A stretch of DNA of 64,000 nucleotides from JABDIP01 sp965237625 (GCA_965237625.1 CBDEGD010000039.1:1-64000); one strand, 5' to 3'; shown: positions 16,674-25,244, numbered from the stretch's first letter. Notes: generated by a model not told the origin, from the sequence alone. Translations and numbers: made by a program.

Positions 16674-16689
16674 TTGCAACCGGTTGCAA
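16674..16689. promoter_or_regulatory. Perfect 16-bp LacI-family operator upstream of ABC transporter and lacI
   Basis: The same perfect palindrome as at 13401, TTGCAACCGGTTGCAA. It lies between the lacI start (16491, minus) and the transporter genes (17168, plus). Two identical 16-bp perfect palindromes flanking one repressor gene and its likely targets are unlikely by chance, so I take this as the defining site of a small regulon. Confidence 0.75.
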
Positions 16690-16882
16690 GGCTTTGAGAT
16701 TCGAACTAAGCTGAAAATACGTCGAAGTGGCCTTGCGACAAGTCAGGCCTGGGGCGGAGTCTGGCTCGCGAGTCCCTTGGGCCTACGGCCATGACCGACG
16801 ACACTGTCGGAGGGGCGAGTTTCCTCGATCCGAACCGAACAATATTTGCCCCTGGAAAGGGCGTGAGAACAGGGAGTGAACG

Positions 16883-17086
16883 GTGGGCAAGCGTCGTGCG
16901 ATCGCTGCAGCGGCGATGGCCGCGATCGTAGCCACGGAAGCCGGAGCCTGCGAGATCGGTTGCTCATGCCCGAATTTCGACGACAATTTCCAGACCGTGC
17001 TGCGCGAGGCTGCCAGGGCCCGCGCGGAATCGCTCGAACACGCGATCGAATTCATCGCTTCAGCTTTGATGCGGGCCGCTGCATGA
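16883..17086 (+). pseudogene. Decayed N-terminus of a sugar-binding protein
   Basis: A 67-codon frame with a GTG start, GGGAG upstream, an Ala-rich signal-like segment (R-R-A-I-A-A-A-A-M-A-A-I-V-A) and then C-E-I-G-C-S-C-P-N-F-D-D-N-F-Q-T-V-L-R. That block matches the first strand and helix of RbsB-type binding proteins; the intact protein at 17168 reads I-G-V-S-I-Y-Q-F-D-D-V-W-T-T-V-M-R. After about 60 residues similarity is lost and the frame stops. It looks like the remnant of a second binding-protein gene left when the region was rearranged. A functional short secreted peptide cannot be excluded but is less likely. Confidence 0.45.
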
Positions 17087-17103
17087 TTGGTCCAAACTTT
17101 CCC
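17065..17103 (+). pseudogene. Fragment of an amidohydrolase gene
   Basis: In one frame this 39-bp stretch reads F-D-A-G-R-C-M-I-G-P-N-F-P, 11 of 13 residues identical to F-G-A-G-R-C-M-I-G-S-N-F-P in the intact amidohydrolase at 6796-7701 (positions 7516-7554). It overlaps the end of the binding-protein relic in another frame, so pieces of two different genes lie side by side. Homology is lost after about 40 bp on either side. Confidence 0.45.
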
Positions 17104-17167
17104 CGCATTCGCGGGTTCCGGAAATCATGAACGGTGAGCCGAGCACCAATCGTTAGGGAGGAATAAA

Positions 17168-18112
17168 ATGAAGAAGACACTCATGGCCGCAGGACTTGCG
17201 GCGCTGATGTCGTCAGCGGCGATGGCGGAAAACATCGGCGTGTCGATCTACCAGTTCGATGATGTCTGGACCACGGTGATGCGCAACGGGATAACGGACC
17301 ACGCCGATAGCATCGAAGGCGTGGACGTTCAGGTCGAGGACGCGCTGGACGACGTGGCCAGGCAACTCGACCAAATCAACAACTTTGTCGCCTCCGGCGT
17401 CGACGCGATCATCGTTCAGCCGGTCGACACCTCGGCCACCCAGGCCATGACCAATGCCGCCGCCGAGGCCGGTATCCCGCTAGTCTTTGTCAACCGGCAG
17501 CCGATCAACCTGACAAGCCTGCCTGATAATCAGGCATTCGTGGCCTCGAACGAAATCGAGTCCGGCACCCTGGCCGCATTCGAAGCCTGCAAGATGCTTC
17601 GGGCTGAGGGCAAGGCCGGGGGTGCGCGCGGTTATTTGCTTATGGGTCAGTTGTCGAACCAGGCCGCGGTGCAGCGTACCAAGGACGTTCACGACGTGCT
17701 TGGTATGGATATGTGCAGCTTTGTCACGTTGATCGACGAGCAGACCGCTAATTGGCAGCGCGACGAAGCCCAGGACCTGGTGACGAACTGGCTGTCTTCC
17801 GGAGAGCCATTTGACGTCATCTTTGCGAACAATGACGAAATGGCGATCGGCGCGATCCAGGCGATGAAAGCGGCCGGGATTTCCATGGACAACGTCGTGG
17901 TTACGGGCGTGGACGCCACCCAGGACGCTCTGGTTGCGATGGCGGCCGGCGATCTGGATGCCACGGTTTTCCAGGATGCTCGCGGTCAGGGTGCGGGCTC
18001 CCTGGACACGGCACTTGCACTGGCGCGCGGGGAGGACGTCGACCAAAGCGTCTTCATCCCGTTCAAGCTGGTGACGCCGGCCAATATCGGCGAATACTAC
18101 TCCAAGAACTGA
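17168..18112 (+). CDS. Sugar ABC transporter periplasmic binding protein (RbsB/IbpA type)
   Basis: 314 residues; TAGGGAGG stands upstream of ATG 17168. The signal peptide is MKKTLMAAGLAALMSSAAMA, cleaved before E-N-I-G-V-S-I. The type I binding-protein fold shows N-F-V-A-S-G-V-D-A-I-I-V-Q-P-V-D-T near residue 75, F-A-N-N-D-E-M-A-I-G-A near 215 and V-V-T-G-V-D-A-T near 240. Adjacent iol genes and the shared operator make myo-inositol the likely ligand; ribose- or fructose-like sugars are alternatives. A strong hairpin (18131-18162) follows the stop, as often seen where the binding protein is made in excess of the membrane components. Confidence 0.9.
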   Translation: MKKTLMAAGLAALMSSAAMAENIGVSIYQFDDVWTTVMRNGITDHADSIEGVDVQVEDALDDVARQLDQINNFVASGVDAIIVQPVDTSATQAMTNAAAEAGIPLVFVNRQPINLTSLPDNQAFVASNEIESGTLAAFEACKMLRAEGKAGGARGYLLMGQLSNQAAVQRTKDVHDVLGMDMCSFVTLIDEQTANWQRDEAQDLVTNWLSSGEPFDVIFANNDEMAIGAIQAMKAAGISMDNVVVTGVDATQDALVAMAAGDLDATVFQDARGQGAGSLDTALALARGEDVDQSVFIPFKLVTPANIGEYYSKN

Positions 18113-18130
18113 GTCTGGAATTATGACGAC

Positions 18131-18162
18131 GCTCGGGGCGGCGCAAAAGCGCCGCTCCGAGC
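18131..18162 (+). terminator. Intercistronic hairpin after binding-protein gene
   Basis: A 14-bp stem with one mismatch and an AAAA loop: GCTCGGGGCGGCGC / GCGCCGCTCCGAGC. No T-run follows, so it is more likely an mRNA-stabilising or partial-attenuation hairpin than a full terminator, favouring binding-protein expression over the permease 44 bp further on. Confidence 0.6.
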
Positions 18163-18205
18163 CATATCGGGTCTGACCGGCTCGTATGGACGTTGAATTG
18201 GGAGA

Positions 18206-19285
18206 ATGCCTTTGGCTGAGTCAGCTCACGGCACCGGCGGACTGACATTCGATTCATCGAAAAGGCATTGGCCGAACGAGATAAACGTATTCGCCGCGTT
18301 TGTGATCATCGTCGTGGTGTTCGAAGGGCTTGGCGCTCTACTCATGGGCCAGAGCTTTCTGTTCGACAGCAATGACCGCTTCGACAGCATTTTCAACGAG
18401 GCGCGCCTCAGGATCATCATTCTCCAGGTCTCGATCATCGGCATTATCGCGCTGGGCGTGACCCAAGTGATCATCTTAGGGGGGATCGACCTGTCGTCGG
18501 GATCCATCGTGGGCGCGACGGCCATGATCGCGATGTCTTTTGCCCAGGTGGCGGAGGTCAACGGATTTCCGAATCCCAAGGCGATCTTCGGTCCAGCCTG
18601 GATGAACTTGCCCGTGATCATCCCGGTGGTTGTCGGCCTGATCTGCGGGATCATCGCGGGCGGCGTCAACGGCTTATTGATCGCCTATACGCGGATACCA
18701 CCCTTCATTGCCACGCTCGGGATGATGGTGACGGCGCGGGGCGTGGCCAAGTGGTGGTCCAAGGGCAATCCGATCTCCTTCCCGACCGACAGCTACGCAA
18801 CCATCGGCGCGGGCATGATGCCGGTCTTCATCTTCGTTGCCCTGGCCATCCTGTTTCACTTCGTTCTGAGATACACAGTCTACGGCAAACACACTTATGC
18901 CATCGGCTCGAACGAAGACGCGGCGCGGATGTCGGGGATCAAAGTCGACCGGCACAAGGTACTGGTCTACACGATCGCCGGCATGCTCGCTGGGCTTTCG
19001 GCGCTGGTGCTGAGTTCCAAGAACCTCACCGCGCAGGCCGGCATGGGGATCATGTACGAGCTTGACGCCATCGCGATGGCGGTCATCGGGGGCGTCTCGC
19101 TGAGCGGCGGTCGCGGCTCGATCATCGGCACCGTGATCGGGGCGTTGATCTTTGGCGTCATCATCTCGGGCTTCACCTTCCTGCGCCTCGACGCCTTCTA
19201 TCAGGAGATGGTGAAAGGCGCGATTATCGTCGGCGCGGTCGTGCTCGACCAGTGGCGGCAGCGACAGGCCGCGGCACGGGCTTAA
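18206..19285 (+). CDS. Sugar ABC transporter permease (RbsC/FrcC type)
   Basis: 359 residues from ATG 18206, preceded by GGGAG. The sequence has 8 to 10 hydrophobic segments, beginning at F-A-A-F-V-I-I-V-V-V-F near residue 30. Characteristic CUT2 permease blocks are L-G-V-T-Q-V-I-I-L-G-G-I-D-L-S-S-G-S near 90 and M-Y-E-L-D-A-I-A-M-A-V-I-G-G-V-S-L-S-G-G near 280. It partners with the single-domain ATPase 10 bp downstream and the binding protein upstream to import probably inositol. A degraded copy of its C-terminal block lies at 20191-20307. Confidence 0.92.
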   Translation: MPLAESAHGTGGLTFDSSKRHWPNEINVFAAFVIIVVVFEGLGALLMGQSFLFDSNDRFDSIFNEARLRIIILQVSIIGIIALGVTQVIILGGIDLSSGSIVGATAMIAMSFAQVAEVNGFPNPKAIFGPAWMNLPVIIPVVVGLICGIIAGGVNGLLIAYTRIPPFIATLGMMVTARGVAKWWSKGNPISFPTDSYATIGAGMMPVFIFVALAILFHFVLRYTVYGKHTYAIGSNEDAARMSGIKVDRHKVLVYTIAGMLAGLSALVLSSKNLTAQAGMGIMYELDAIAMAVIGGVSLSGGRGSIIGTVIGALIFGVIISGFTFLRLDAFYQEMVKGAIIVGAVVLDQWRQRQAAARA

Positions 19286-19295
19286 GGAGAGGTAC

Positions 19296-20072
19296 ATGAA
19301 TGACGGCGACATCATCCTCGAGACGAGGGACCTGACCAAGCACTACGGCGGAGTCCGGGCGCTTGAGGGCGCGGACTTCATACTCCGCATGGGCGAGCAT
19401 GTCGCGATCATGGGCGATAACGGGGCTGGCAAGTCGACATTCGTGCGCCAGATCACTGCGGTCGAGCAGCGTACGCGCGGGGAGATCATTTTCGATGGGA
19501 ATCCCGTCAACTTCGACGGGCCGCTGGCAGCGCGCGAGGCCGGCATCGAGACCGTCTTCCAGACCCTGGCGCTCGCCGACGATCTCGACGTGCCTGACAA
19601 TCTATTCCTGGGCCGCGAAAAGACGCTTTTCAACCTCGGGCCATTTTCGATCCTCGACTACAAGGGCATGCGGGAGGCGACGCTGGCCGGGCTGAAAAAG
19701 ACGGCGGTCAAGATTCCGAACATCAGGAACACCATCCGCAATATGTCCGGCGGCCAGCGGCAATGCGTTGCGATCGCCCGCACCGCCACATTCCACTCCA
19801 AGCTGACCATCATGGACGAGCCGACAGCGGCGCTTGGCGTGCAGGAAACCGTGCAGGTGGAAAACATCGTCAAGACGCTGAAAGAGCAAGGGGAGCCGCT
19901 GGTCCTGATCAGCCACAATATGCGGCAGGTCTTCGACCTCGTTGACCGCATCGTTGTCTTCCGCCGCGGCCGGATCGTGGCCAACCTAATGAAGGACGAG
20001 ACCAATCCCGAGGACGTCGTCGCCTATATCACCGGCGCCAAGACGGGCGCCGAATATTCCGACGCGGCGTAA
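19296..20072 (+). CDS. Sugar ABC transporter ATP-binding protein (single-domain FrcA type)
   Basis: 258 residues. Walker A G-D-N-G-A-G-K-S-T near residue 40, signature M-S-G-G-Q-R-Q near 150, Walker B L-T-I-M-D-E-P-T-A-A-L-G and switch L-I-S-H-N-M are all intact, so it should hydrolyse ATP. RbsA-type ATPases normally carry two nucleotide-binding domains (about 500 aa); this one has a single domain, as in the fructose FrcA subfamily, so it must act as a homodimer. It follows the permease by 10 bp. The last gene of the transporter operon before a gap holding a permease relic. Confidence 0.92.
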   Translation: MNDGDIILETRDLTKHYGGVRALEGADFILRMGEHVAIMGDNGAGKSTFVRQITAVEQRTRGEIIFDGNPVNFDGPLAAREAGIETVFQTLALADDLDVPDNLFLGREKTLFNLGPFSILDYKGMREATLAGLKKTAVKIPNIRNTIRNMSGGQRQCVAIARTATFHSKLTIMDEPTAALGVQETVQVENIVKTLKEQGEPLVLISHNMRQVFDLVDRIVVFRRGRIVANLMKDETNPEDVVAYITGAKTGAEYSDAA

Positions 20073-20190
20073 CGCCGCTATCCGCCACCCTCAGTCCATC
20101 GAAATCTGAACCGCGCGCGGCGGGCGCGGTTTGACAATGCCGAATTGCGCAGCTCGCTCCGTCATAAAGTGAGGGCAGATGTCCCGCACT

Positions 20191-20307
20191 TTGACCGCCC
20201 AATCGGGCAGCGGTTTGATGTCGGAACTCGACGCGATCTCCGCGGTGGAAATCGGCGGAACCTCGCTGTTCGGCAGGGTCGGCCGGATCACCGGCACCAT
20301 CATCAGC
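20191..20307 (+). pseudogene. Remnant of a second sugar ABC permease
   Basis: In the plus frame this segment reads L-T-A-Q-S-G-S-G-L-M-S-E-L-D-A-I and, a few residues on, I-G-G-T-S-L-F-G. Over 39 residues about 23 are identical to the C-terminal block of the intact permease at 18206 (L-T-A-Q-A-G-M-G-I-M-Y-E-L-D-A-I). The flanks (20073-20190 and 20308-20481) show nothing I can recognise. Like the relics at 16883 and 17065, it implies that a second transporter cassette once existed here and was lost. Confidence 0.55.
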
Positions 20308-20481
20308 CTACGGCCGATAGGGCGCCGCGTGTCGCGTTACCGGCATTCCCGAAGGCACCAAAGACGGACTATGCTGCACGCCTCGTCGGAATCGTATTCA
20401 GAACCAACCGGCGAATAGCCGGAGGCCGGCGCCCTGACCGGCAACGACCCGCATATCCACATTGATGGCTGCAGAGGAAGC

Positions 20482-22494
20482 ATGCGCAAAACACGCTGGG
20501 GAATCATCGGGCCGGGCGCCATCGCACATAATTTCGCCGACGGGCTGAAGGAGGCGCCATCGGGCGAACTGGCCGCCATCGCCAGCCGCGATGAGGGTCG
20601 GCGCCTGAGTTTTGGCGATGCCTACGGGATCGCCGGCGACAAGCGCTATGTCGATTATGCGGCGCTGGCGGCGGATGGCGAGCTGGATGCGATCTACGTT
20701 TCCACGCCGCATCCCTTCCACGCCGAGCTCGCGATCATGGCCATGCGGGCCGGCAAGCATGTGCTGTGTGAGAAGCCCGCCGGGATGACCGCTTCCCAGG
20801 TGGCGGCGATGACCGAAGCGGCAGCGCAGGAAAACGTCTTCTTCATGGAGGCGTTCATGTATCGCTGCCATCCGCAAATCGCGCGGATGCTGGCGATTCT
20901 GGGCTCCGGCGAAATCGGCGACATCCGGCATATCCGGGCGGCGTTCGGATATGCCGCGCCGTTCGATCCGAAATCCCGCGCCTATGACAAGGCGCTGGGG
21001 GGCGGAGGCATTCTCGATGTCGGCGGCTATCCGGTGTCGTTTGTTCGACTGGTGGCCGGTGCGGCAATCGGAAAATCCTTCGACGATCCTGAAACGGTCG
21101 CGGCGGTCGGCACCGTCGGCCAATCCGGCGTCGACGAGATCGCCATGGCGCTGCTGCAATTCCCAAGCGGGGTGACGGCGGAATGCGGGGCGGCGGTGGC
21201 GCGGGCTCTCGACAATACGGCGACCATCACCGGCAGCCGAGGATCGCTTCACCTACCCGACCCCTGGATCCCGGGTCGCAATGCCGGCCCGTCGGACGCG
21301 GCGATCCACGTGACCGTCGACGGGCAAAGCCGGGAAGAGGAGATCAACAGGCCGGAGCATCTGTTCGCCTTCGAAGCGGAACTGGCCAGTCGGGCGATCC
21401 TTGAGGGTCGGAAAGAGCCTCTCCCGCCCGCTCTCGGCCATGCGGACAGCATTGGCAATGCGGAAACTTTGGACCGATGGCGTCACGCGATCGGCTACAC
21501 GATCACCGAGGAATCCCCGTCGGCGAACAGGGTGCTGCCCGGAGTTCTTCCACGCGGTTGTCTGTCGGTCCCGAAACAGCGAATGGACGGCGTCGACCTT
21601 CCGGTGTCCCGCCTGATCCTGGGCTGCGACAACAAGAACACCATCGCCGATGGCGCCATCGTGTGGGATGCCTGGATGGAGGCCGGCGGCAACGCATTCG
21701 ACACCGGCTTTGTCTACGGCAACGGCCGGCATGAGGCGGTCCTGGGGGAATGGATCGAAAACCGGGGCGTGGCCGACGATGTGGTCGTGGTCGCCAAGGG
21801 TGGGCACACGCCCTATTGCTTTCCGAGGGCCCTCGGGGCGCAGCTCGACATTTCCCTGGAGAGGCTCGGGCTCGAGCGGGCGCCGATCTACATCATGCAC
21901 CGGGACAATACCGATGTGCCGGTGGGCGAGTTCGTCGACGCGCTGAACCAGCTGTATCGGGCAGGCCGGGTCGGCATATTCGGCGGATCGAACTGGTCGG
22001 TCGAGCGCTTCCGGGAAGCCAACGACTACGCCGCGGCGAACGGTCTGGAGCCTCAGCGCATACTGAACAACAACTTATCGCTGGCGGTGATGGAACGGCC
22101 GGTCTGGCCAGGCTGCGAAACCTCCAACACACCGCGAACGCTCGAATTCTTGAGCGAACAAGACGTCGTGCACCTGTCTTGGTCGTCGCAGGCGCGAGGG
22201 TATTTCCTGCCACAGGAGTTACGGGATCGACTGCCGGCCAACACCGCACCGGAGACCTGCTTCGGCAGCGCCGACAACGCGGAACGCCGACGCCGCGCCG
22301 AGACCCTCGCAACCGAACGGGGGGTGTCCGCGCATAATGTCGCCCAGGCATGGGTTTTGGCGCAGCCCTTCCCGTCCTTTGCCCTCATCGGACCGCGATC
22401 GGCCGGTGAAATCGTGACGACCCTGCCGGCACTGGGACTCGATCTCAGTGTAGAAGAGGTCGCATGGCTCAACCTTGAGAAAGCGGACCGCTGA
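20482..22494 (+). CDS. Fused Gfo/Idh/MocA dehydrogenase - aldo/keto reductase
   Basis: 670 residues joining two complete oxidoreductases. Residues 1-330 form a MocA dehydrogenase (G-I-I-G-P-G-A-I-A near 8, L-C-E-K-P-A-G-M near 95, an extended C-terminal sheet). From about 365 an aldo/keto reductase follows (V-S-R-L-I-L-G-C), with all four catalytic residues visible: Asp and Tyr in F-D-T-G-F-V-Y-G-N, Lys in V-V-A-K-G-G-H, His in Y-I-M-H-R-D. The NAD(P)-binding end reads A-L-I-G-P-R-S. Two linked NAD(P) domains could run a coupled oxidation-reduction, for example epimerising a polyol via its ketone. It lies next to the inositol transporter, so inositol isomers are plausible substrates. Confidence 0.9.
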   Translation: MRKTRWGIIGPGAIAHNFADGLKEAPSGELAAIASRDEGRRLSFGDAYGIAGDKRYVDYAALAADGELDAIYVSTPHPFHAELAIMAMRAGKHVLCEKPAGMTASQVAAMTEAAAQENVFFMEAFMYRCHPQIARMLAILGSGEIGDIRHIRAAFGYAAPFDPKSRAYDKALGGGGILDVGGYPVSFVRLVAGAAIGKSFDDPETVAAVGTVGQSGVDEIAMALLQFPSGVTAECGAAVARALDNTATITGSRGSLHLPDPWIPGRNAGPSDAAIHVTVDGQSREEEINRPEHLFAFEAELASRAILEGRKEPLPPALGHADSIGNAETLDRWRHAIGYTITEESPSANRVLPGVLPRGCLSVPKQRMDGVDLPVSRLILGCDNKNTIADGAIVWDAWMEAGGNAFDTGFVYGNGRHEAVLGEWIENRGVADDVVVVAKGGHTPYCFPRALGAQLDISLERLGLERAPIYIMHRDNTDVPVGEFVDALNQLYRAGRVGIFGGSNWSVERFREANDYAAANGLEPQRILNNNLSLAVMERPVWPGCETSNTPRTLEFLSEQDVVHLSWSSQARGYFLPQELRDRLPANTAPETCFGSADNAERRRRAETLATERGVSAHNVAQAWVLAQPFPSFALIGPRSAGEIVTTLPALGLDLSVEEVAWLNLEKADR

Positions 22495-22578
22495 CGGAGG
22501 AAACGCCTTCTATTCAACGGAAATTCGGGCGCGGCCGCCTAGTCAAACAATCCCGAATACTTCTTTTTTCGTGTGCAA

Positions 22579-23193
22579 CTACCACCCTGCGATCTCGGCC
22601 GCCGCCTCGGCGCAGGTCGCCACGCTGCAGACCGTCGAAAGATCGCCGATCGATCGGTCGTGCACCTCGTGCGAGAAGGCCGCACATCCGTCCGACAGCA
22701 CAGTGGTGCGGAAGTCCCGAACATGGGCGTCGCGCACGGTGGAGGCGATGCCGCCATTCGTGACGATGCCGCATATCAAGAGCCGCTCGATCCCGGCCTT
22801 GCGAAGCACCCACTCCATCCGGGTCATGTAGAACGCCGAATAGGCAATCTTCTCGACAGTAAGGTCGGCCGGCTGCAGCGCATCGACCAGGCTGTGGCCC
22901 CAACTGCCGGGCGCAAAGTCACCCTTGCCCAGGAACGGGCGCAGCGCCTTGAGGTGGTCCGAGATGAAGGGCTCTCCGTCCCTGCCGGGCACCAGCGTGA
23001 ACTGGGCCGAAACGATCCAGCCTCCGGCGGCACGCAGCGCATCGGCAACGGGCCGCACGCGACTAGGCAATGCAGCAATGTCGGCGTTGGCCTGCCCGCC
23101 GCGCGCATAGGCGCCCTCAGGGTGCAGGAAGTCGTTCTGCAGATCGACGATCAACAGCGCCGTGGACTTCGGATCGTCAGGGCCGCCGCTCAT
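22579..23193 (-). CDS. Isochorismatase-family hydrolase without the usual Cys
   Basis: 204 residues. The family opening A-L-L-I-V-D-L-Q-N-D-F gives the conserved Asp near residue 17, and the Lys lies in V-E-K-I-A-Y-S-A-F. The nucleophile loop, normally T-N-x-C-V, reads V-T-N-G-G-I-A-S-T, so the catalytic cysteine is replaced by glycine. Loss of this Cys is known in true isochorismatases such as PhzD; amidases of the family (nicotinamidase, maleamate amidase, carbamoylsarcosine amidase) keep it. Terminal gene of the seven-gene operon starting at 30437; start overlaps the hyuA stop by 4 bp. A half-amidase role would fit the neighbours but not the active site. Confidence 0.8.
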   Translation of the reverse strand: MSGGPDDPKSTALLIVDLQNDFLHPEGAYARGGQANADIAALPSRVRPVADALRAAGGWIVSAQFTLVPGRDGEPFISDHLKALRPFLGKGDFAPGSWGHSLVDALQPADLTVEKIAYSAFYMTRMEWVLRKAGIERLLICGIVTNGGIASTVRDAHVRDFRTTVLSDGCAAFSHEVHDRSIGDLSTVCSVATCAEAAAEIAGW

Positions 23194-25244
23194 CCCCGGC
23201 TCCCCACTGGCGCGATCACGAGGTTGCCGAGGTCGTCTGTCCGACCTTCGAGTCCCGGGTCGACGAATACCGTCGCGTCCGATTGTTCGAGCAACGCCGG
23301 CCCCTCCACCCGGGTGCCGGCCGCGAGCTTGAGCCGGTCATAGACCGGCGCGGTCCAGTTCCGGCCGTCGGCATAGACCGTGCGCTCGCCGATACGGCAG
23401 TCCTCGGCCGGCGCGCCGTCTCCGGGCGCGAAAAGACCCATGTCGAAGTCGGGCCTGCGGCCGATCACGCTGACGCGATAGTTCATCATCCGCACCGGAA
23501 TGGCCTCCAGCAGCCGCCCGTAGGCAGCATGATAGGCGGCGTCGAAGGCAGCCTGCACGGTTTCCCGGTCAAGCCTGCCATCGGGCATCTCCACCGGGAC
23601 GCCGAGTGTGTGGGTTTGGCCAAGATAGAGCATGTCGAACTCGTATAGCCGGTCGACTGTGGCGAAGCTCACGCCCGAAGCACGGACGAGCGCCTCGGTC
23701 TCTTCGGCCACGCCAGCCATCTCGGCGCCCATCGCGGAGGTGTCGACCTGGTCGAGCAGCCGGTTGACGGTCTGGACGCGGTCGTGGCGCATATCCGCAA
23801 CGACGCAGCCGAGCGCAGAGGTCACCCCGGGGAAACGCGGCACGACGGCCGAGCCGAGGCCGACCTCTTTGATCAGAGCGCCGGTGTGCAGCGCCCCGCC
23901 GCCGCCGAAAGGCATGGCGACAAATCGCGCGGGGTCATGCCCCTTCTCGATCGAAACAAGGCGGATCGCGCCGGCCATCTTGGCGTTGGCAAGCTTCAGA
24001 ATAGCCTCCGCCGCCGCCTCGACGGAGAGCCCGAGGGGCTGCCCGACCGCCGTTTCGATCGCCGAACTTGCCGCCTCGATATCGAGGCGCTCGAGCTTGC
24101 CGCCGATCGGCCGGTCCGGATTGATCCGTCCCAGTACCAGGTTTGCGTCCGTCACGGTGGGCCGCGTGTTGCCAAGGCCATAGCAAACCGGCCCGGGATC
24201 CGAACCCGCGCTTTCGGGTCCGACCTGCAACAGCCCGCTGCGGTCCACCCAGGCGATCGAGCCACCGCCCGCGCCGATGGTGGTGATCTCGATCATCGGG
24301 GTGCGCACCACCATCCCGAAGTCGATCGAGGTCTGCGGCGCCAGCGTCGCGGTACCGTCCGCGACCAGCGAAACGTCGAAGGAGGTGCCGCCCATGTCGC
24401 AGGTGATGATGTTCTCGAAGCCCGCGGCGCGGGCGATGGCGGTCGCGGCAATCACGCCAGCCGCGGGACCGGACAGGGCGGTGCGTACGGGGATGCGCTT
24501 GGCGCTCTCGACCGACATCACCCCGCCATTCGACTGCACGATCAGCACCTCGCCGCCAAAGCCTTTCGCCGCCAGACGCGCCTCGAGCCGGTCGATATAG
24601 GAGGAGATGACGGGCTGCAGATAGGCATTGAGGGTTGCCGTGGACAGGCGCTCGAACTCGCGAATCTCAGGCAGTATCTCGGTCGCCGCCGTGACATAGG
24701 CGTTGGGCCAGACGCGACGGACCGCCTCAACCGCGCGGCGCTCATTGTCGCCATTTGCGTAACCGTTGATGAAGAAGACGCAGACCGCCTCGCACCCGGC
24801 CCGGGCCAGCGCGCCGGCGCGGTCGACGACGGCCTCCTCGTCGACCGGGGTCAGGATGGTGCCGTCGGCCAAAACCCTCTCGGCAACCTCGACACGGTCG
24901 GTGCGCTCGACCACGGGCTCGAAGGACCCGCGCAGGCCCCAGGTGGTCGGCCGGTCGCGCCGGCGCATCTCCAGCACATCGCGAAAACCCTCGGTCGTGA
25001 TGATCCCGGTGCGTGCGCCCTTGCGTTCCAGCAGCGCGTTGGTGCCGACGGTCGTGCCATGGACGACCGAGCGAATCCGGCTGAAATCCTCGACGTTCTG
25101 TCCGATCCCCTGAATGAACCCTTCCGACTGGTCGCCGCGGGTCGAGGGGACCTTGGCGATGGTCAGGCGGCCGCTTTCCGTGTCGACCATGAAGACGTCC
25201 GTGAAGGTGCCGCCGACATCGACGCCGATTTCGAAGGTGCTCAT
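23190..25244 (-). CDS. hyuA: Hydantoinase/oxoprolinase subunit A (HyuA)
   Basis: 684 residues. It begins F-E-I-G-V-D-V-G-G-T-F-T-D-V-F, the phosphate-binding motif of the ASKHA-fold hydantoinase A/oxoprolinase family, followed by V-H-G-T-T-V-G-T-N-A-L-L-E-R-K near residue 65 and I-T-C-D-M-G-G-T-S-F-D near 285. Family members carry out ATP-dependent opening of cyclic amides (hydantoins, 5-oxoproline) or carboxylate ketones (acetone and acetophenone carboxylases). The gene overlaps hyuB and the isochorismatase-family gene by 4 bp each. No third carboxylase subunit is nearby, so ring opening is the more likely reaction. The substrate is not known. Confidence 0.9.
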   Translation of the reverse strand: MSTFEIGVDVGGTFTDVFMVDTESGRLTIAKVPSTRGDQSEGFIQGIGQNVEDFSRIRSVVHGTTVGTNALLERKGARTGIITTEGFRDVLEMRRRDRPTTWGLRGSFEPVVERTDRVEVAERVLADGTILTPVDEEAVVDRAGALARAGCEAVCVFFINGYANGDNERRAVEAVRRVWPNAYVTAATEILPEIREFERLSTATLNAYLQPVISSYIDRLEARLAAKGFGGEVLIVQSNGGVMSVESAKRIPVRTALSGPAAGVIAATAIARAAGFENIITCDMGGTSFDVSLVADGTATLAPQTSIDFGMVVRTPMIEITTIGAGGGSIAWVDRSGLLQVGPESAGSDPGPVCYGLGNTRPTVTDANLVLGRINPDRPIGGKLERLDIEAASSAIETAVGQPLGLSVEAAAEAILKLANAKMAGAIRLVSIEKGHDPARFVAMPFGGGGALHTGALIKEVGLGSAVVPRFPGVTSALGCVVADMRHDRVQTVNRLLDQVDTSAMGAEMAGVAEETEALVRASGVSFATVDRLYEFDMLYLGQTHTLGVPVEMPDGRLDRETVQAAFDAAYHAAYGRLLEAIPVRMMNYRVSVIGRRPDFDMGLFAPGDGAPAEDCRIGERTVYADGRNWTAPVYDRLKLAAGTRVEGPALLEQSDATVFVDPGLEGRTDDLGNLVIAPVGSRG

